DNA from: Pseudomonadota bacterium | GTDB taxonomy: Bacteria > Pseudomonadota > Gammaproteobacteria > Burkholderiales > Rhodocyclaceae | Assembly (NCBI GenBank): GCA_009778425.1 | Contig: WRJU01000168.1 | Location: forward strand, 1 to 7,989 | Length of the DNA: 7,989 nt | Direction: 5' to 3' | In this document: positions 1-6,044 of the stretch, piece after piece | How the letters are laid out: the number at the start of each line of letters is the position of its first letter | Numbering within the stretch: the stretch's first letter is position 1 | The notes under the pieces: generated by a model | Told to the model about the DNA's origin: nothing | The model's database searches: none | What the model saw: the letters and a program-made list of their open reading frames with translations, nothing else | Made by a program: the position numbers and the translations under genes

Positions 1-1391
1 TGCGCGGCACGGGGGTTGATCTCCAGGCCGAGAAACTGGTGCGGGTCGATCTGCAAGAGCGCGTGCTGCTTCTCGCCATAGGTCGCCAGGGCTTGCAAGA
101 CCTCGCCTTCGAGCCGCTTCATGTGCTCCAGCGCGACATAGAGGAAATTGCCCGACCCACAGGCCGGGTCGAGCACCCGGATTTGCAGCAAACGCTTATG
201 GAAGCCGTCGACGGTTTTACGCGCTTCCCCTTCCTTGCCCTGGCTGTGCAAGAGGCTGGCGACCGCTTGCACGTTGTCCCATTCCTTGCGTAAGGGCTGC
301 ATGACCGTGGGGATGACGAGCCGCTCCACGTAGGCGCGGGGCGTGTAGTGCGCGCCGAGCTTGTGGCGCTCCTTGGCGTCGAGCGCCCGCTCCAGCAGCG
401 TCCCGAAAATGGCCGGTTCCACCTCTTTCCAATCGGCCTTGGCCGCTTCGAGCAAGGTTCCCAGGTGCTCGCGGGCCAGCGGCAGCACTTCCGGATTGGC
501 GAACAGGTTGCCGTTGAAGCGCAGGAGCTTGCGGCCAACGGCGATGGAGACATCGCCTTTGTTCATCGCCTCCCATAAATCCCGGACGAGATGCGCGTAC
601 AAGTCCGGTTCCATGATGGACTTCTGGATGATGTCCGTAAAACCCCCCGCCGGGATCAAGCCCACGTCCTCGGCGAACATGGAGAAGATGCAGCGCATGA
701 GGAACTGCGAGACTTTTTCCGGGGCGTGGCCGTCGGATTCGAGCAAGCGCGCGAGCGTGGCGAGGTGGGTAGCGACTTCCTCGGTGACTTTGGCCGCGCG
801 GCGCGAGGGGTCGAGGGAGAGCGGCGCGTTCCAGATTGCCTGGAACAGGGCGCGTATTTCCGGCTTGGCCAGGTCGTCCAGCATGACGCGGCAGCGGCGG
901 GCGTCGGGGAAATGCAGGTACACCCCGCCCGTGCAAGTGAACTCCGTATAAAAATCGAAGCAATAACCGACATCGGCCACGATCAAAAACGGTGGCCGCC
1001 CCTCAGAGGCGGGCAAGCAGCGGATGTAGTTCTCCGCTTGCCGCCGCGCCCGCTGCATCGCGTCCTCCCACTGCCGGGACCCGCGCCGCACGGCAGCGGA
1101 GGCCGTCTGCCCAGGCAGGGGGGCGACGCCATCCTGCCCTTGCTTCGCTTCCAGCACAAAGCAGCCCTTGCGGTAAAGGTCGAGCCGCTTCAGGTCATTC
1201 GTCCCGTCGCCACGCGGCACAAAGACTTTGCGCTCGAACGAATAGGTATTGTCCTCGTTGACCGGGCGGGCCGGTTCCGGGCGGGGCAAGTCCAGCACGT
1301 CGCAGAGTTCCGCGAGGAAGAGCTGAGAGTTCGCCTGTTCAGAGCCGCCGGAGGCTTTCCAGCGCGTGATGAAATCGGTGATGCGGGTCAT
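1..1391 (-). CDS. MmeI-like (type IIL) restriction-modification enzyme, N-terminal part
   Basis: The frame reads from ATG at 1391 leftward without a stop to the window edge, giving 463 residues of a protein that in this family is about 900-1000 aa. Seen: D71, nine residues, then E81-A-K83, the same D-X9-E-X-K spacing known for the MmeI nuclease (PD-(D/E)XK fold). A helical linker region follows. GAHYTP at 346-351 fits methylase motif X, DPACGSGNFL at 408-417 is SAM-binding motif I, and LGLEINP at 454-460 is the acidic motif after it. The catalytic NPPY/F motif IV would lie outside the window. Family knowledge: such single-chain enzymes methylate adenine in one strand and cut at a distance; some relatives act only as methylases. 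The start fits the usual N-terminus (RWKASGGSEQANSQLFL), but no good Shine-Dalgarno is visible and the frame stays open upstream. No frameshift is seen. Confidence 0.85.
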   Translation of the reverse strand, partial: MTRITDFITRWKASGGSEQANSQLFLAELCDVLDLPRPEPARPVNEDNTYSFERKVFVPRGDGTNDLKRLDLYRKGCFVLEAKQGQDGVAPLPGQTASAAVRRGSRQWEDAMQRARRQAENYIRCLPASEGRPPFLIVADVGYCFDFYTEFTCTGGVYLHFPDARRCRVMLDDLAKPEIRALFQAIWNAPLSLDPSRRAAKVTEEVATHLATLARLLESDGHAPEKVSQFLMRCIFSMFAEDVGLIPAGGFTDIIQKSIMEPDLYAHLVRDLWEAMNKGDVSIAVGRKLLRFNGNLFANPEVLPLAREHLGTLLEAAKADWKEVEPAIFGTLLERALDAKERHKLGAHYTPRAYVERLVIPTVMQPLRKEWDNVQAVASLLHSQGKEGEARKTVDGFHKRLLQIRVLDPACGSGNFLYVALEHMKRLEGEVLQALATYGEKQHALLQIDPHQFLGLEINPRAA

Positions 1392-1473
1392 GTTGCCGAG
1401 GGAAAGCCTGAAGACAGCGGCGATGATAACCCGCTCCCGCCCGGCACAGTGCGCGAGCGGCTCCGGGAGGGTT

Positions 1474-1725
1474 GAATGCGCTTCGGTTGAGCGTTCATGG
1501 GCAAAGTTTGAGCGTGAATGGGCTTCGAGGTGGGCATGGTTGCACTATTTTTGCGCATCCACGGGCAAAGTTTGCCCATGAATGGGTTTGGGGATGGGCA
1601 TGAATGCACTATTTTTGGGCATTCATGGGCAAAGTTTGAGCATGAATGGGCTTCGGGGAGGGTATGAATGCACTATTTTTGGGCATTCACGAGCTATGAA
1701 AGCGCATGAATACGCTTGCGCTTCG
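1474..1725. repeat. 64-bp tandem repeat array with internal dyads
   Basis: Three consecutive units of exactly 64 bp (1491-1554, 1555-1618, 1619-1682) are flanked by degenerate partial units on both sides (about 1474-1490 and 1683-1725). Each unit carries the core GGGCAAAGTTTG and GCACTATTTTTG. Unit 2 contains the perfect dyad GGGCAAA-g-TTTGCCC (1563-1577). Between units, CATGAATGC and GCATTCATG face each other across 11 bases. The period is not a multiple of three, so a repeat protein is unlikely. The array fills most of the gap of more than 400 bp between the MmeI-like start and the DUF4412-like gene. It could be a recombination-prone intergenic repeat, or it could affect expression of the MmeI-like gene that starts just downstream of it on the minus strand; neither is shown. 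Confidence 0.85.
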
Positions 1726-1782
1726 CGCGGCAAATTCTCGGCACGGGGGCGGCATTCTGCCGATCCGCTGTGGGGGTTTGAC

Positions 1783-1804
1783 GGGACGCCGAGGACGGCG
1801 TCCC
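1783..1804. terminator. Strong 9-bp hairpin downstream of the DUF4412-like gene
   Basis: GGGACGCCG and CGGCGTCCC pair perfectly around an AGGA loop. The hairpin lies 24 bp past the stop of the minus-strand gene that ends at 1829. There is no T-run on either strand, so it is not a canonical intrinsic terminator. It may instead protect the mRNA 3' end or be a copy of a dispersed palindromic repeat. Confidence 0.35.
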
Positions 1805-1828
1805 CTACGGGTCAGTTCACAGGAGCTT

Positions 1829-2434
1829 TTATTTCCTGCCAGCGCCGCCCATTACGCCTTTCATCATCTGCTCCATCTGCATGTCGCGCTTGTAGCCCTT
1901 GGGGGGGTCAAACAGAGAGGCGTCCGGGCGGACGGTTTTTATGTTCCGCATTTCCCGGATAAGGCCCCCGGACTCGGTGCGTATGGGCATGGGGGCAAAC
2001 TCCGGGGCTACCCACTGAAAGGATGTGTTGCTCATGCCCATGACCGTTGCCGTAACCTTGAACTTGTCGGCTTGATAACCGCTAACCGTTTCCGTGCCCA
2101 CCTTTTCCTGCTTGGACTGCACCGCGCCCATGCTGAGGTCGGAGGAACTGAACTGTTCTTTGTTGAATGGCACTTCCATGTAGGACTTGGTTTCTTCCAT
2201 GAAAACGTACATCTTCTTCTGATCCAGGCGGATGATAGCCATGCCCTCCCGTTTGCCCTGGGATCCAATGTTTTCGCTGTAAACTTTATCCGGGGTGACG
2301 GCGATTTTCTGCACCACTTTCCCGCTCTTCACATCCACCATGTCTGCGCTGTATTCCTTGACGGAACCGGCCAGCGCCGGATGTGTAAAACACAGGACCA
2401 GGAAGCAGGCAAGGCTTTTCGATAGGGTCTTCAT
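1829..2434 (-). CDS. Exported DUF4412-like protein
   Basis: This 201-aa protein has a clear Sec signal peptide: K3 and K6, a hydrophobic core through F17, and cleavage expected after HPALA at A22. The mature part is predicted to be beta-rich, alternating short strands and turns (for example KVYSENIGSQGKREGMAIIR and KMYVFMEETKSYMEV), and ends in a methionine-rich tail (MQMEQMMKGVMGG). This layout resembles DUF4412 proteins, periplasmic or outer-membrane-facing proteins of unknown role. The start is well supported: GAGGAG at 2443-2448 sits 8 bases upstream of ATG. No cysteine remains after the signal peptide. It appears to be a single-gene unit; the next gene on the same strand is separated by the 64-bp repeats. 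The DUF assignment is from remembered family features, not a search. Confidence 0.8.
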   Translation of the reverse strand: MKTLSKSLACFLVLCFTHPALAGSVKEYSADMVDVKSGKVVQKIAVTPDKVYSENIGSQGKREGMAIIRLDQKKMYVFMEETKSYMEVPFNKEQFSSSDLSMGAVQSKQEKVGTETVSGYQADKFKVTATVMGMSNTSFQWVAPEFAPMPIRTESGGLIREMRNIKTVRPDASLFDPPKGYKRDMQMEQMMKGVMGGAGRK

Positions 2435-3085
2435 GTGTCGGGCTCCTCTGTGTGCCTGGTTTTTCAGCCAGATTGGGGCGATGCTTGCCCCGGCGTTTGT
2501 TCACCTCCTGCCAGAGCCATGCCGCCCAGGAGCAGGAGTATTCATAGAGCAAGGGGTAGTTCAGTTCCGCTATTTTACTCTAGCAAGCGGTGGAAACTCC
2601 GTGAAATATATGCCACTGATCTTATTCTTTCACGAGTGTATATCCGAATGCTGTGGGGAATTGGCGGCTCAGTGACGAAGGGTCATAACGCCAAGCAAGG
2701 GATGTTCACATACGGGAGCTGCTTGCCGTTTTTGCGCCAGACGACGGCAGCCATTTCAACCCTTTGGCCTTTTGCCCCAGCCCTTTCAGGTAGGAAGGCC
2801 GTAAGGCCGCACCGTTATCTACCATCGCTCCTACGAAGAACGCGAACCCATTGAGGTGCGTATCAGCCACGACGAATTGGCGACCATCAGTTTTCCCGGC
2901 CTGGATCGATCCGGCTGGAAGACCTGCAAGCGGGCCGGGCTGTAAGCTACCGCTATCGCAACCGGCGCATTGGTGATTGAAATGACATTGCCGGACGTGT
3001 CTCGTAGCAACAAGCAACGATACCGTTTGAGGTCACTTGGCAGACGATGGCGGGAGACACAGCTCATTATGAGAGGAAATTCATA
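2435..3085. other. Gap without an intact gene; short decayed-looking coding fragments
   Basis: The part next to 2434 should hold the promoter of the DUF4412-like gene, but I see no convincing -35/-10 pair. From about 2690 several short open stretches have protein-like composition but no good start or length. On plus, 2701-2793 reads DVHIRELLAVFAPDDGSHF and 2805-2945 reads GRTVIYHRSYEEREPIEVRI; a 34-codon frame at 2982-3086 (MTLPDVSRSNKQRYRLRSLG) ends in TAATG over the next start. On minus, 2706-3017 is also open. The plus fragments look like debris of a degraded gene or operon. I do not recognise the family and cannot exclude chance frames. Confidence 0.35.
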
Positions 3086-3235
3086 ATGGCAAATTAAGAA
3101 ACAGAATATCAAGCCAATGCCCCTGGTGGGCTCGTCGGAGAGCTATTTTATGTGAAGGTCATTGTCGCGGAAGCTGTGGAACAACTCCGTACCCAACTCC
3201 TTGATTTATCTTCACGTAACCGTCTACTTTTATTT
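3086..3235 (+). pseudogene. Remnant of a DUF4011-like (helicase-associated) gene, N-terminus only
   Basis: GAGAGGA at 3071-3077 precedes ATG 3086 by 8 bases, but codon four is TAA (3095-3097). The same frame then continues ETEYQANAPGGL and later LRTQLLDLSSRNRLLLF. The pattern L-R-x-x-L-L-D-L-S-x-R-N-R-L-L-x-F is typical of the extreme N-terminus of DUF4011-domain proteins, large superfamily 1 helicase-like proteins. The last matching residue is F at codon 3233-3235, which overlaps the stop codon of the convergent integrase gene (3234-3236). The frame closes at 3280 with unrelated sequence. The gene therefore looks truncated where the integron begins, in addition to its internal stop. GTG at 3152 could be an alternative start, but the product would be only about 40 residues. 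Identification rests on one short motif. Confidence 0.5.
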
Positions 3236-4247
3236 ACAACGCATCCAGTGGGCTCAAAATTCCTCGCCCGCCCTTGTTGAGCACATGCGTGTAAATCATG
3301 GTCGTGCTCACATCCGCATGACCCAGCAACTCCTGCACTGTGCGAATGTCATAACCCGCCTGTAGCAGATGCGTGGCGAACGAATGACGCAACACATGCG
3401 GCGACACCGGTTTTTCAATGCGCGCCAGCCGCGCCGCCTCACGCACCGCCCGTTGTACCGATTCGGGATAGATGTGATGGCGCCGTTCCAGCAACTCACC
3501 CGTGCGCGCATCCGGACGCGGGTCAATGGCGCGCACTGCCGACGGAAACACCCACTGCCACGCCCAACTCCGATCAGCCGTGGGATACTTCACCGCCAGC
3601 GCATGTGGCAAATACACTTGGCCCAATCCGGCATCCAAGTCCTTTTCGTGCAGCGTCCGCACTTTTTCCAATTGCGCCTTCAGGAGCGCGATCAGGTTTT
3701 CAGGCAGCACCGTCACCCGATCCTTGTTACCTTTTCCCTCACGCACCACGATCTCGCGCCGGGAAAATTCCACATCCTTCACCCGCAGCCGCAATGCCTC
3801 CATCAAGCGCATCCCAGTGCCATACAACAATTGTGCGACCAGCCTCATCGTTCCATTCATATGCAGCAGCAACTCGCGCACTTCGCCAAGCGTCAATACC
3901 ACCGGCAGACGCTGGGGCCGCTTGGCCTGCACCACCTCGGCGAGCCATGGCAACTCGATTTCCAGCACCTGTTTATACAAATACAGGATTGCCGCCTTGG
4001 CCTGATTCTGGGTCGACGCCGACACCTGCCGATCCACCGCCAGATGACTCAAAAACGCCCCCACCTCCGCCGCCCCCATCTCCCGCGGATGCCGTTTGTC
4101 GTGAAACAGAATGAAGCGCCGCACCCAATCCAGATACGCTTGCTCGGTGCGAATGCTGTAATGCCGCGCGCGCAGATGGATGCACATGCGTTCCAGCAAT
4201 CCTGGCTGGCGCGAAAGGTCGGCGGGAGCGTCTGAAGAAGAGGTCAT
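3234..4247 (-). CDS. intI: Integron integrase IntI (tyrosine recombinase)
   Basis: This 337-aa protein has the same length as IntI1 and many IntI proteins. The N-terminal SAM-like core-binding domain covers about residues 15-105 (ARHYSIRTEQAYLDWVRRFI) and the catalytic domain the rest. Expected catalytic residues: R147 in GTGMRLMEALRLR, K172 or K175 in EGKGNKDR, H284 and R287 in SPHVLRHSFATHLL, H310 in LLGHADVSTTMIYTH, and nucleophile Y319. The IntI-specific insert between catalytic boxes is present at about 210-235 (VKYPTADRSWAWQWVFPS), which separates it from XerC/D. The C-terminus GGRGILSPLDAL is the usual IntI ending. It inserts and excises cassettes by cutting the bottom strand of folded attC sites. 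ATG 4247 is the first start but has no strong Shine-Dalgarno; M22 is an alternative. No LexA box is visible upstream. The frame is intact, so the enzyme is probably active. Confidence 0.96.
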   Translation of the reverse strand: MTSSSDAPADLSRQPGLLERMCIHLRARHYSIRTEQAYLDWVRRFILFHDKRHPREMGAAEVGAFLSHLAVDRQVSASTQNQAKAAILYLYKQVLEIELPWLAEVVQAKRPQRLPVVLTLGEVRELLLHMNGTMRLVAQLLYGTGMRLMEALRLRVKDVEFSRREIVVREGKGNKDRVTVLPENLIALLKAQLEKVRTLHEKDLDAGLGQVYLPHALAVKYPTADRSWAWQWVFPSAVRAIDPRPDARTGELLERRHHIYPESVQRAVREAARLARIEKPVSPHVLRHSFATHLLQAGYDIRTVQELLGHADVSTTMIYTHVLNKGGRGILSPLDAL

Positions 4248-4363
4248 CCGGGAAATTTTAGGTTTGCCTAAACAATGTCGGATGTGTATTGTAGCGGGGA
4301 TTTACCCATGCTACACTACCTTATGCGACGGATCATCACGAGACAGCCGTCGTCTAATTCTAG
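4248..4363 (+). other. attI region and first integration point
   Basis: This is the space between the intI start and the first cassette. The crossover is G4363|T4364 in TAGTTAGGA, with a CTAA motif at 4354-4357 facing GTTAG as a simple attI-type site. Outward, CGACGG (about 4326) and CCGTCG (about 4348) form a further imperfect inverted pair. The exact extent of the attI site cannot be set from sequence alone. Confidence 0.75.
4264..4292 (+). promoter_or_regulatory. Candidate cassette promoter Pc, overlapped by a palindrome
   Basis: TTGCCT (4264-4269) and TATTGT (4287-4292) are separated by exactly 17 bases and point rightward into the array; each box matches the sigma-70 consensus at four of six positions. 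The -35 is embedded in the perfect dyad TTTAGG-tttg-CCTAAA (4257-4272). The site lies 72 bp left of the first crossover, where a Pc would be useful. The dyad might be an operator or an integrase contact; that is inference. Confidence 0.5.
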
Positions 4364-4585
4364 TTAGGAAGCATTGAACCACCGCATTCATGCTCATGCC
4401 GCTTTCATTTTTTTGCGCTGTATCCGCTCAATGTTCGGCCCCGCGCTCACATCCCGCCCTGGCAGGCGAAAGAGGTATTCTTCGCGGGTTGCGCGTTCGG
4501 TTAGCTTTGTGTCTGAGCACTACCCAAGCGTCCTAACCTTACAATCAACCCGGACGCAGCTACGCCGCGCCGGTTATCTTGTCCG
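4364..4585 (+). mobile_element. Cassette 1: gene-less cassette, short attC
   Basis: The module is 222 bp. Its body begins AAGCATTGAACC and is a diverged copy of modules 3, 5, 7 and 9. Open frames of 46-71 codons run through it, but they are not conserved at codon level between copies. The attC is of the short family, unlike modules 3 and 7, which carry the same body with an 86-bp attC. As the newest insertion point, it sits directly behind the candidate Pc. Confidence 0.85.
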
Positions 4586-4590
4586 TTAGG
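4532..4590 (+). other. attC of cassette 1 (short family, 59 bp)
   Basis: R'' CCTAAC (4532-4537) and R' GTTAGG (4585-4590) are complementary. Inside, CAATCAACCCGG faces CCGGTTATCTT. The apical stem CGCAGC-tac-GCCGCG has one A/C mismatch. Confidence 0.9.
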
Positions 4591-4606
4591 TATTTGGAGA
4601 GACATC

Positions 4607-4945
4607 ATGCAAACTGTCAAAGCAATTTCTGCATCATTGGCATTGGTTCTGGTGCCTTCAATTCCAGCATTCGCACAAAACAATCCTTCAGGTCAAGACA
4701 TTCGGCAAGACTTTCAGGTGCTTTTGGTGGCGACAAAGATGGCTGGCGCTTGTGGCATTCTCGACTCGATGATTCAGTTCCAAGAGACTACTCGCCTAGA
4801 AGGCGGCGACGAGTTTGTTACTCGCTTTTGGTCGGTTGAAGCAGCCCGACTTGGAATGTCAGTGAAGCAACTGTCAAACCAATGCGATCAATCTATCTCC
4901 GCATATGAAATGCTTCGGAATAGGCTTGGAGTCATCACTCGGTAA
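4607..4945 (+). CDS. Small exported protein of unknown function
   Basis: This 112-aa product has a clear signal peptide: K5, a hydrophobic run ASLALVLVPSI, and cleavage expected after AFA at A23. The mature chain of about 89 residues looks helical (DFQVLLVATKMAGACGIL, then EAARLGMSVKQLSNQCDQ). It holds two cysteines, C49 and C93, which could form a disulphide in the periplasm. GGAGAG at 4596-4601 lies 5 bases before ATG, supporting this start and lying inside the cassette rather than in its attC. The stop codon TAA (4943-4945) abuts the decayed attC. I do not recognise the family. Being second in the array it may be read from Pc through cassette 1. Confidence 0.8.
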   Translation: MQTVKAISASLALVLVPSIPAFAQNNPSGQDIRQDFQVLLVATKMAGACGILDSMIQFQETTRLEGGDEFVTRFWSVEAARLGMSVKQLSNQCDQSISAYEMLRNRLGVITR

Positions 4946-5035
4946 ATATGCGGCTTCGCCGTGTCGGTTATCATCCGTTCCTGGTTTTATTTTTTTTAAG
5001 GCATCAGGGGTCATGGTTACTGCCTACGACCTAAC
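4945..5035 (+). repeat. Decayed attC plus filler, copy A
   Basis: ATGCGGCTTCGCCGTGTCGG then TTATCATCCGTTCC matches the right half of the short attC family, but the R' box reads GTTCC instead of GTTAG and the R'' half is lost. Filler TGGTTTTATTTTTTTTAAGG and CATGGTTACTGCCTACGACC lead into the intact attC. Copy B lies at 5896-5984. Confidence 0.75.
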
Positions 5036-5088
5036 ATTTCAATCAACCCGGACACGGCTACGCCGTGCCGGTTATCTTATCCGTTAGG
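5030..5088 (+). other. attC of cassette 2 (short family, 59 bp)
   Basis: R'' CCTAAC (5030-5035) and R' GTTAGG (5083-5088). The apical stem CACGGC-tac-GCCGTG is perfect. In the arm, AACC-C-GG-A-CAC faces GTG-CC-GGTT, leaving an unpaired C and A, as in classical attC sites. Confidence 0.92.
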
Positions 5089-5330
5089 AAGCATTGAACC
5101 CCCATATTCATGCTCATGCCGCTTTCATTCTTTTGCGCTGTATCCGCTCTATGTTCGGCCTTGCGCTCACATCCCGCTCTGGCAGGCGGAAGTGGTATTC
5201 TTTTTGGGTCGTGCGTTCGGCTGGGCTTGTGTTCTGTTTCGCCAAGCGTCCTAACCACATGCTCAACCTCGCGCGCTTCGCGCGCTGGACACCCAATCGC
5301 TGCGCGCTTGGGTGCCGGTTAGCTTATCCG
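5084..5330 (+). mobile_element. Cassette 3: gene-less cassette, long attC
   Basis: The module is 247 bp and highly similar to module 7 along its whole length, including the 86-bp attC. Several frames are open through it (for example one from ATG 5110), but substitutions between copies change residues freely. I see no translated gene with a ribosome-binding site and no clear promoter. Confidence 0.85.
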
Positions 5331-5335
5331 TTAGG
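5250..5335 (+). other. attC of cassette 3 (long family, 86 bp)
   Basis: R'' CCTAAC (5250-5255), R' GTTAGG (5330-5335). The interior holds two stems: GCGCGC-ttc-GCGCGC (5271-5285), and ACCCAA facing TTGGGT further right. The left arm CTCAACC pairs with CCGGTTAG. Confidence 0.88.
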
Positions 5336-5731
5336 AATACCATATGTGTACGTTTTCTGGAGAGTTTGATGTCGTGCCGAGCGAGTTTGAACTCGAAGCA
5401 AGGCGGTTTATCGTGCGTGACCGTGAAATCGCGTTTGAGTTGTCCGGCTCTGACGATGAAGGCAACTTCACAATCGAAGGCAATGTTCCTCTCGTAGCAT
5501 TAAACACATACGCGTCAACGAAGCTACCCTATCACTACCATGGTTGGAACGACACGTATTATGCGGACATCAATATTCAGATAATCTCTATCGATAACGA
5601 GCATTGCAGGCTAACGGGGGAGTGGAAGGAAGGTGACGACTCTTGGGTATTTCAAGGCAGGCTCGACCCCTATAGAGCCTAACCCGTCAATCAACCCGGA
5701 CACAGCTTCGCTGTGCCGGTTATCTTATTCG
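5331..5731 (+). mobile_element. Cassette 4: compact single-gene cassette
   Basis: The module is 401 bp and almost entirely coding: the gene starts 13 bp after the crossover and its stop codon lies inside the R'' box. Confidence 0.9.
5344..5682 (+). CDS. Small acidic cytosolic protein of unknown function
   Basis: This 112-aa product has no signal peptide or membrane segment. It is acidic and strand-rich: FSGEFDV, REIAFELSGS, GNFTIEGNVPLVAL, YYADINIQIISI, CRLTGEWKEG and WVFQGRLDP alternate hydrophobic residues, suggesting a small beta-barrel or sandwich. Aromatic and histidine residues cluster at 63-73 (YHYHGWNDTYY). The only ribosome-binding site before ATG 5344 is AGGA at 5333-5336, contributed by the R' box at the cassette junction, so translation depends on cassette insertion. 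The stop TAA (5680-5682) is part of R'' CCTAAC. Family not recognised. Confidence 0.78.
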   Translation: MCTFSGEFDVVPSEFELEARRFIVRDREIAFELSGSDDEGNFTIEGNVPLVALNTYASTKLPYHYHGWNDTYYADINIQIISIDNEHCRLTGEWKEGDDSWVFQGRLDPYRA

Positions 5732-5736
5732 TTAGG
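5678..5736 (+). other. attC of cassette 4 (short family, 59 bp)
   Basis: R'' CCTAAC (5678-5683) contains the gene's stop codon; R' GTTAGG (5731-5736). The apical stem CACAGC-ttc-GCTGTG is perfect and differs from attC 2 by a compensated pair. Confidence 0.92.
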
Positions 5737-6032
5737 TAGCGTTAAACCCCCTCATCTTTCATCCTTTTATGCTGCGTCCGGCCAATGTTTGGTCTCTCGG
5801 GCACATCATGCTCTGGTAAGCGGTAGCGGTATTCTTCGCGGGTCGTGCGTTCGGTTGGGCTTGTGTTCAGTTTCGCCAAGCATCTTAGCCCTACAAATAC
5901 GCGGCTACGCCGGGTCGGTTATCATCCGTTCCTAGTTTTATTTTTTACCGCAACCGAGCTCATGGTTACTGCCTACCACCTAACCCGGCAATCAACCCGG
6001 ACACAGCTACGCTGTGCCGGTTATCTTGTTCG
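5732..6032 (+). mobile_element. Cassette 5: diverged gene-less cassette with two attC generations
   Basis: The module is 301 bp. The body is a diverged copy of the gene-less family: it has lost the CATATTCATG stretch near its start but keeps GGTATTCTTCGCGGGTCGTG and GTTTCGCCAAGC. A decayed attC follows (R'' CTTAGC at about 5884-5889), then filler and an intact short attC. Confidence 0.8.
5896..5984 (+). repeat. Decayed attC plus filler, copy B
   Basis: This repeats copy A (4945-5035): CGCGGCTACGCCGGGTCGG, TTATCATCCGTTCC, a T-rich stretch, then CATGGTTACTGCCTACCACC running into the intact R''. R' is again GTTCC. The same joined block has therefore been attached to two different cassette bodies. 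Confidence 0.75.
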
Positions 6033-6037
6033 TTAGG
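5979..6037 (+). other. attC of cassette 5 (short family, 59 bp)
   Basis: R'' CCTAAC (5979-5984), R' GTTAGG (6032-6037). The apical stem CACAGC-tac-GCTGTG is perfect. Confidence 0.92.
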
Positions 6038-6044
6038 AGGAGCC

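Larger units (their letters stand above)
4586..5083 (+). mobile_element. Cassette 2: exported-protein cassette fused to a small gene-less piece
   Basis: The module is 498 bp: the gene at 4607-4945, immediately followed by a decayed attC, about 45 bp of filler and a functional-looking short attC. It is best explained as two cassettes joined after the first attC lost its R' box. Confidence 0.85.

Noticed and set aside
591..1475. Long plus-strand open frame of 294 codons
   Set aside because: It lies antisense to the MmeI-like gene, whose motifs are unmistakable; high GC keeps the opposite strand open, and the translation shows no domain.
1388..1609. 73-codon minus-strand frame through the 64-bp repeats
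   Set aside because: The repeat period is not a multiple of three and the frame merely overlaps the start of the MmeI-like gene; composition looks like translated repeat.
1491..1722. CRISPR array
   Set aside because: The 64-bp units are contiguous and similar throughout; there are no unique spacers between conserved repeats and no cas genes.
3369..4235. 288-codon plus-strand frame, rich in histidine, arginine and glutamine
   Set aside because: It is antisense to intI and its biased composition is a shadow of integrase codons.
4248..4363. LexA box controlling intI
   Set aside because: No CTGT-N8-ACAG or close variant is present between intI and the first cassette.
4964..5000. Intrinsic terminator from the T-rich run after the cassette 2 gene
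   Set aside because: The T-run is separated by about 20 bases from the only nearby stem (GCGGC-ttc-GCCG), which belongs to the decayed attC.
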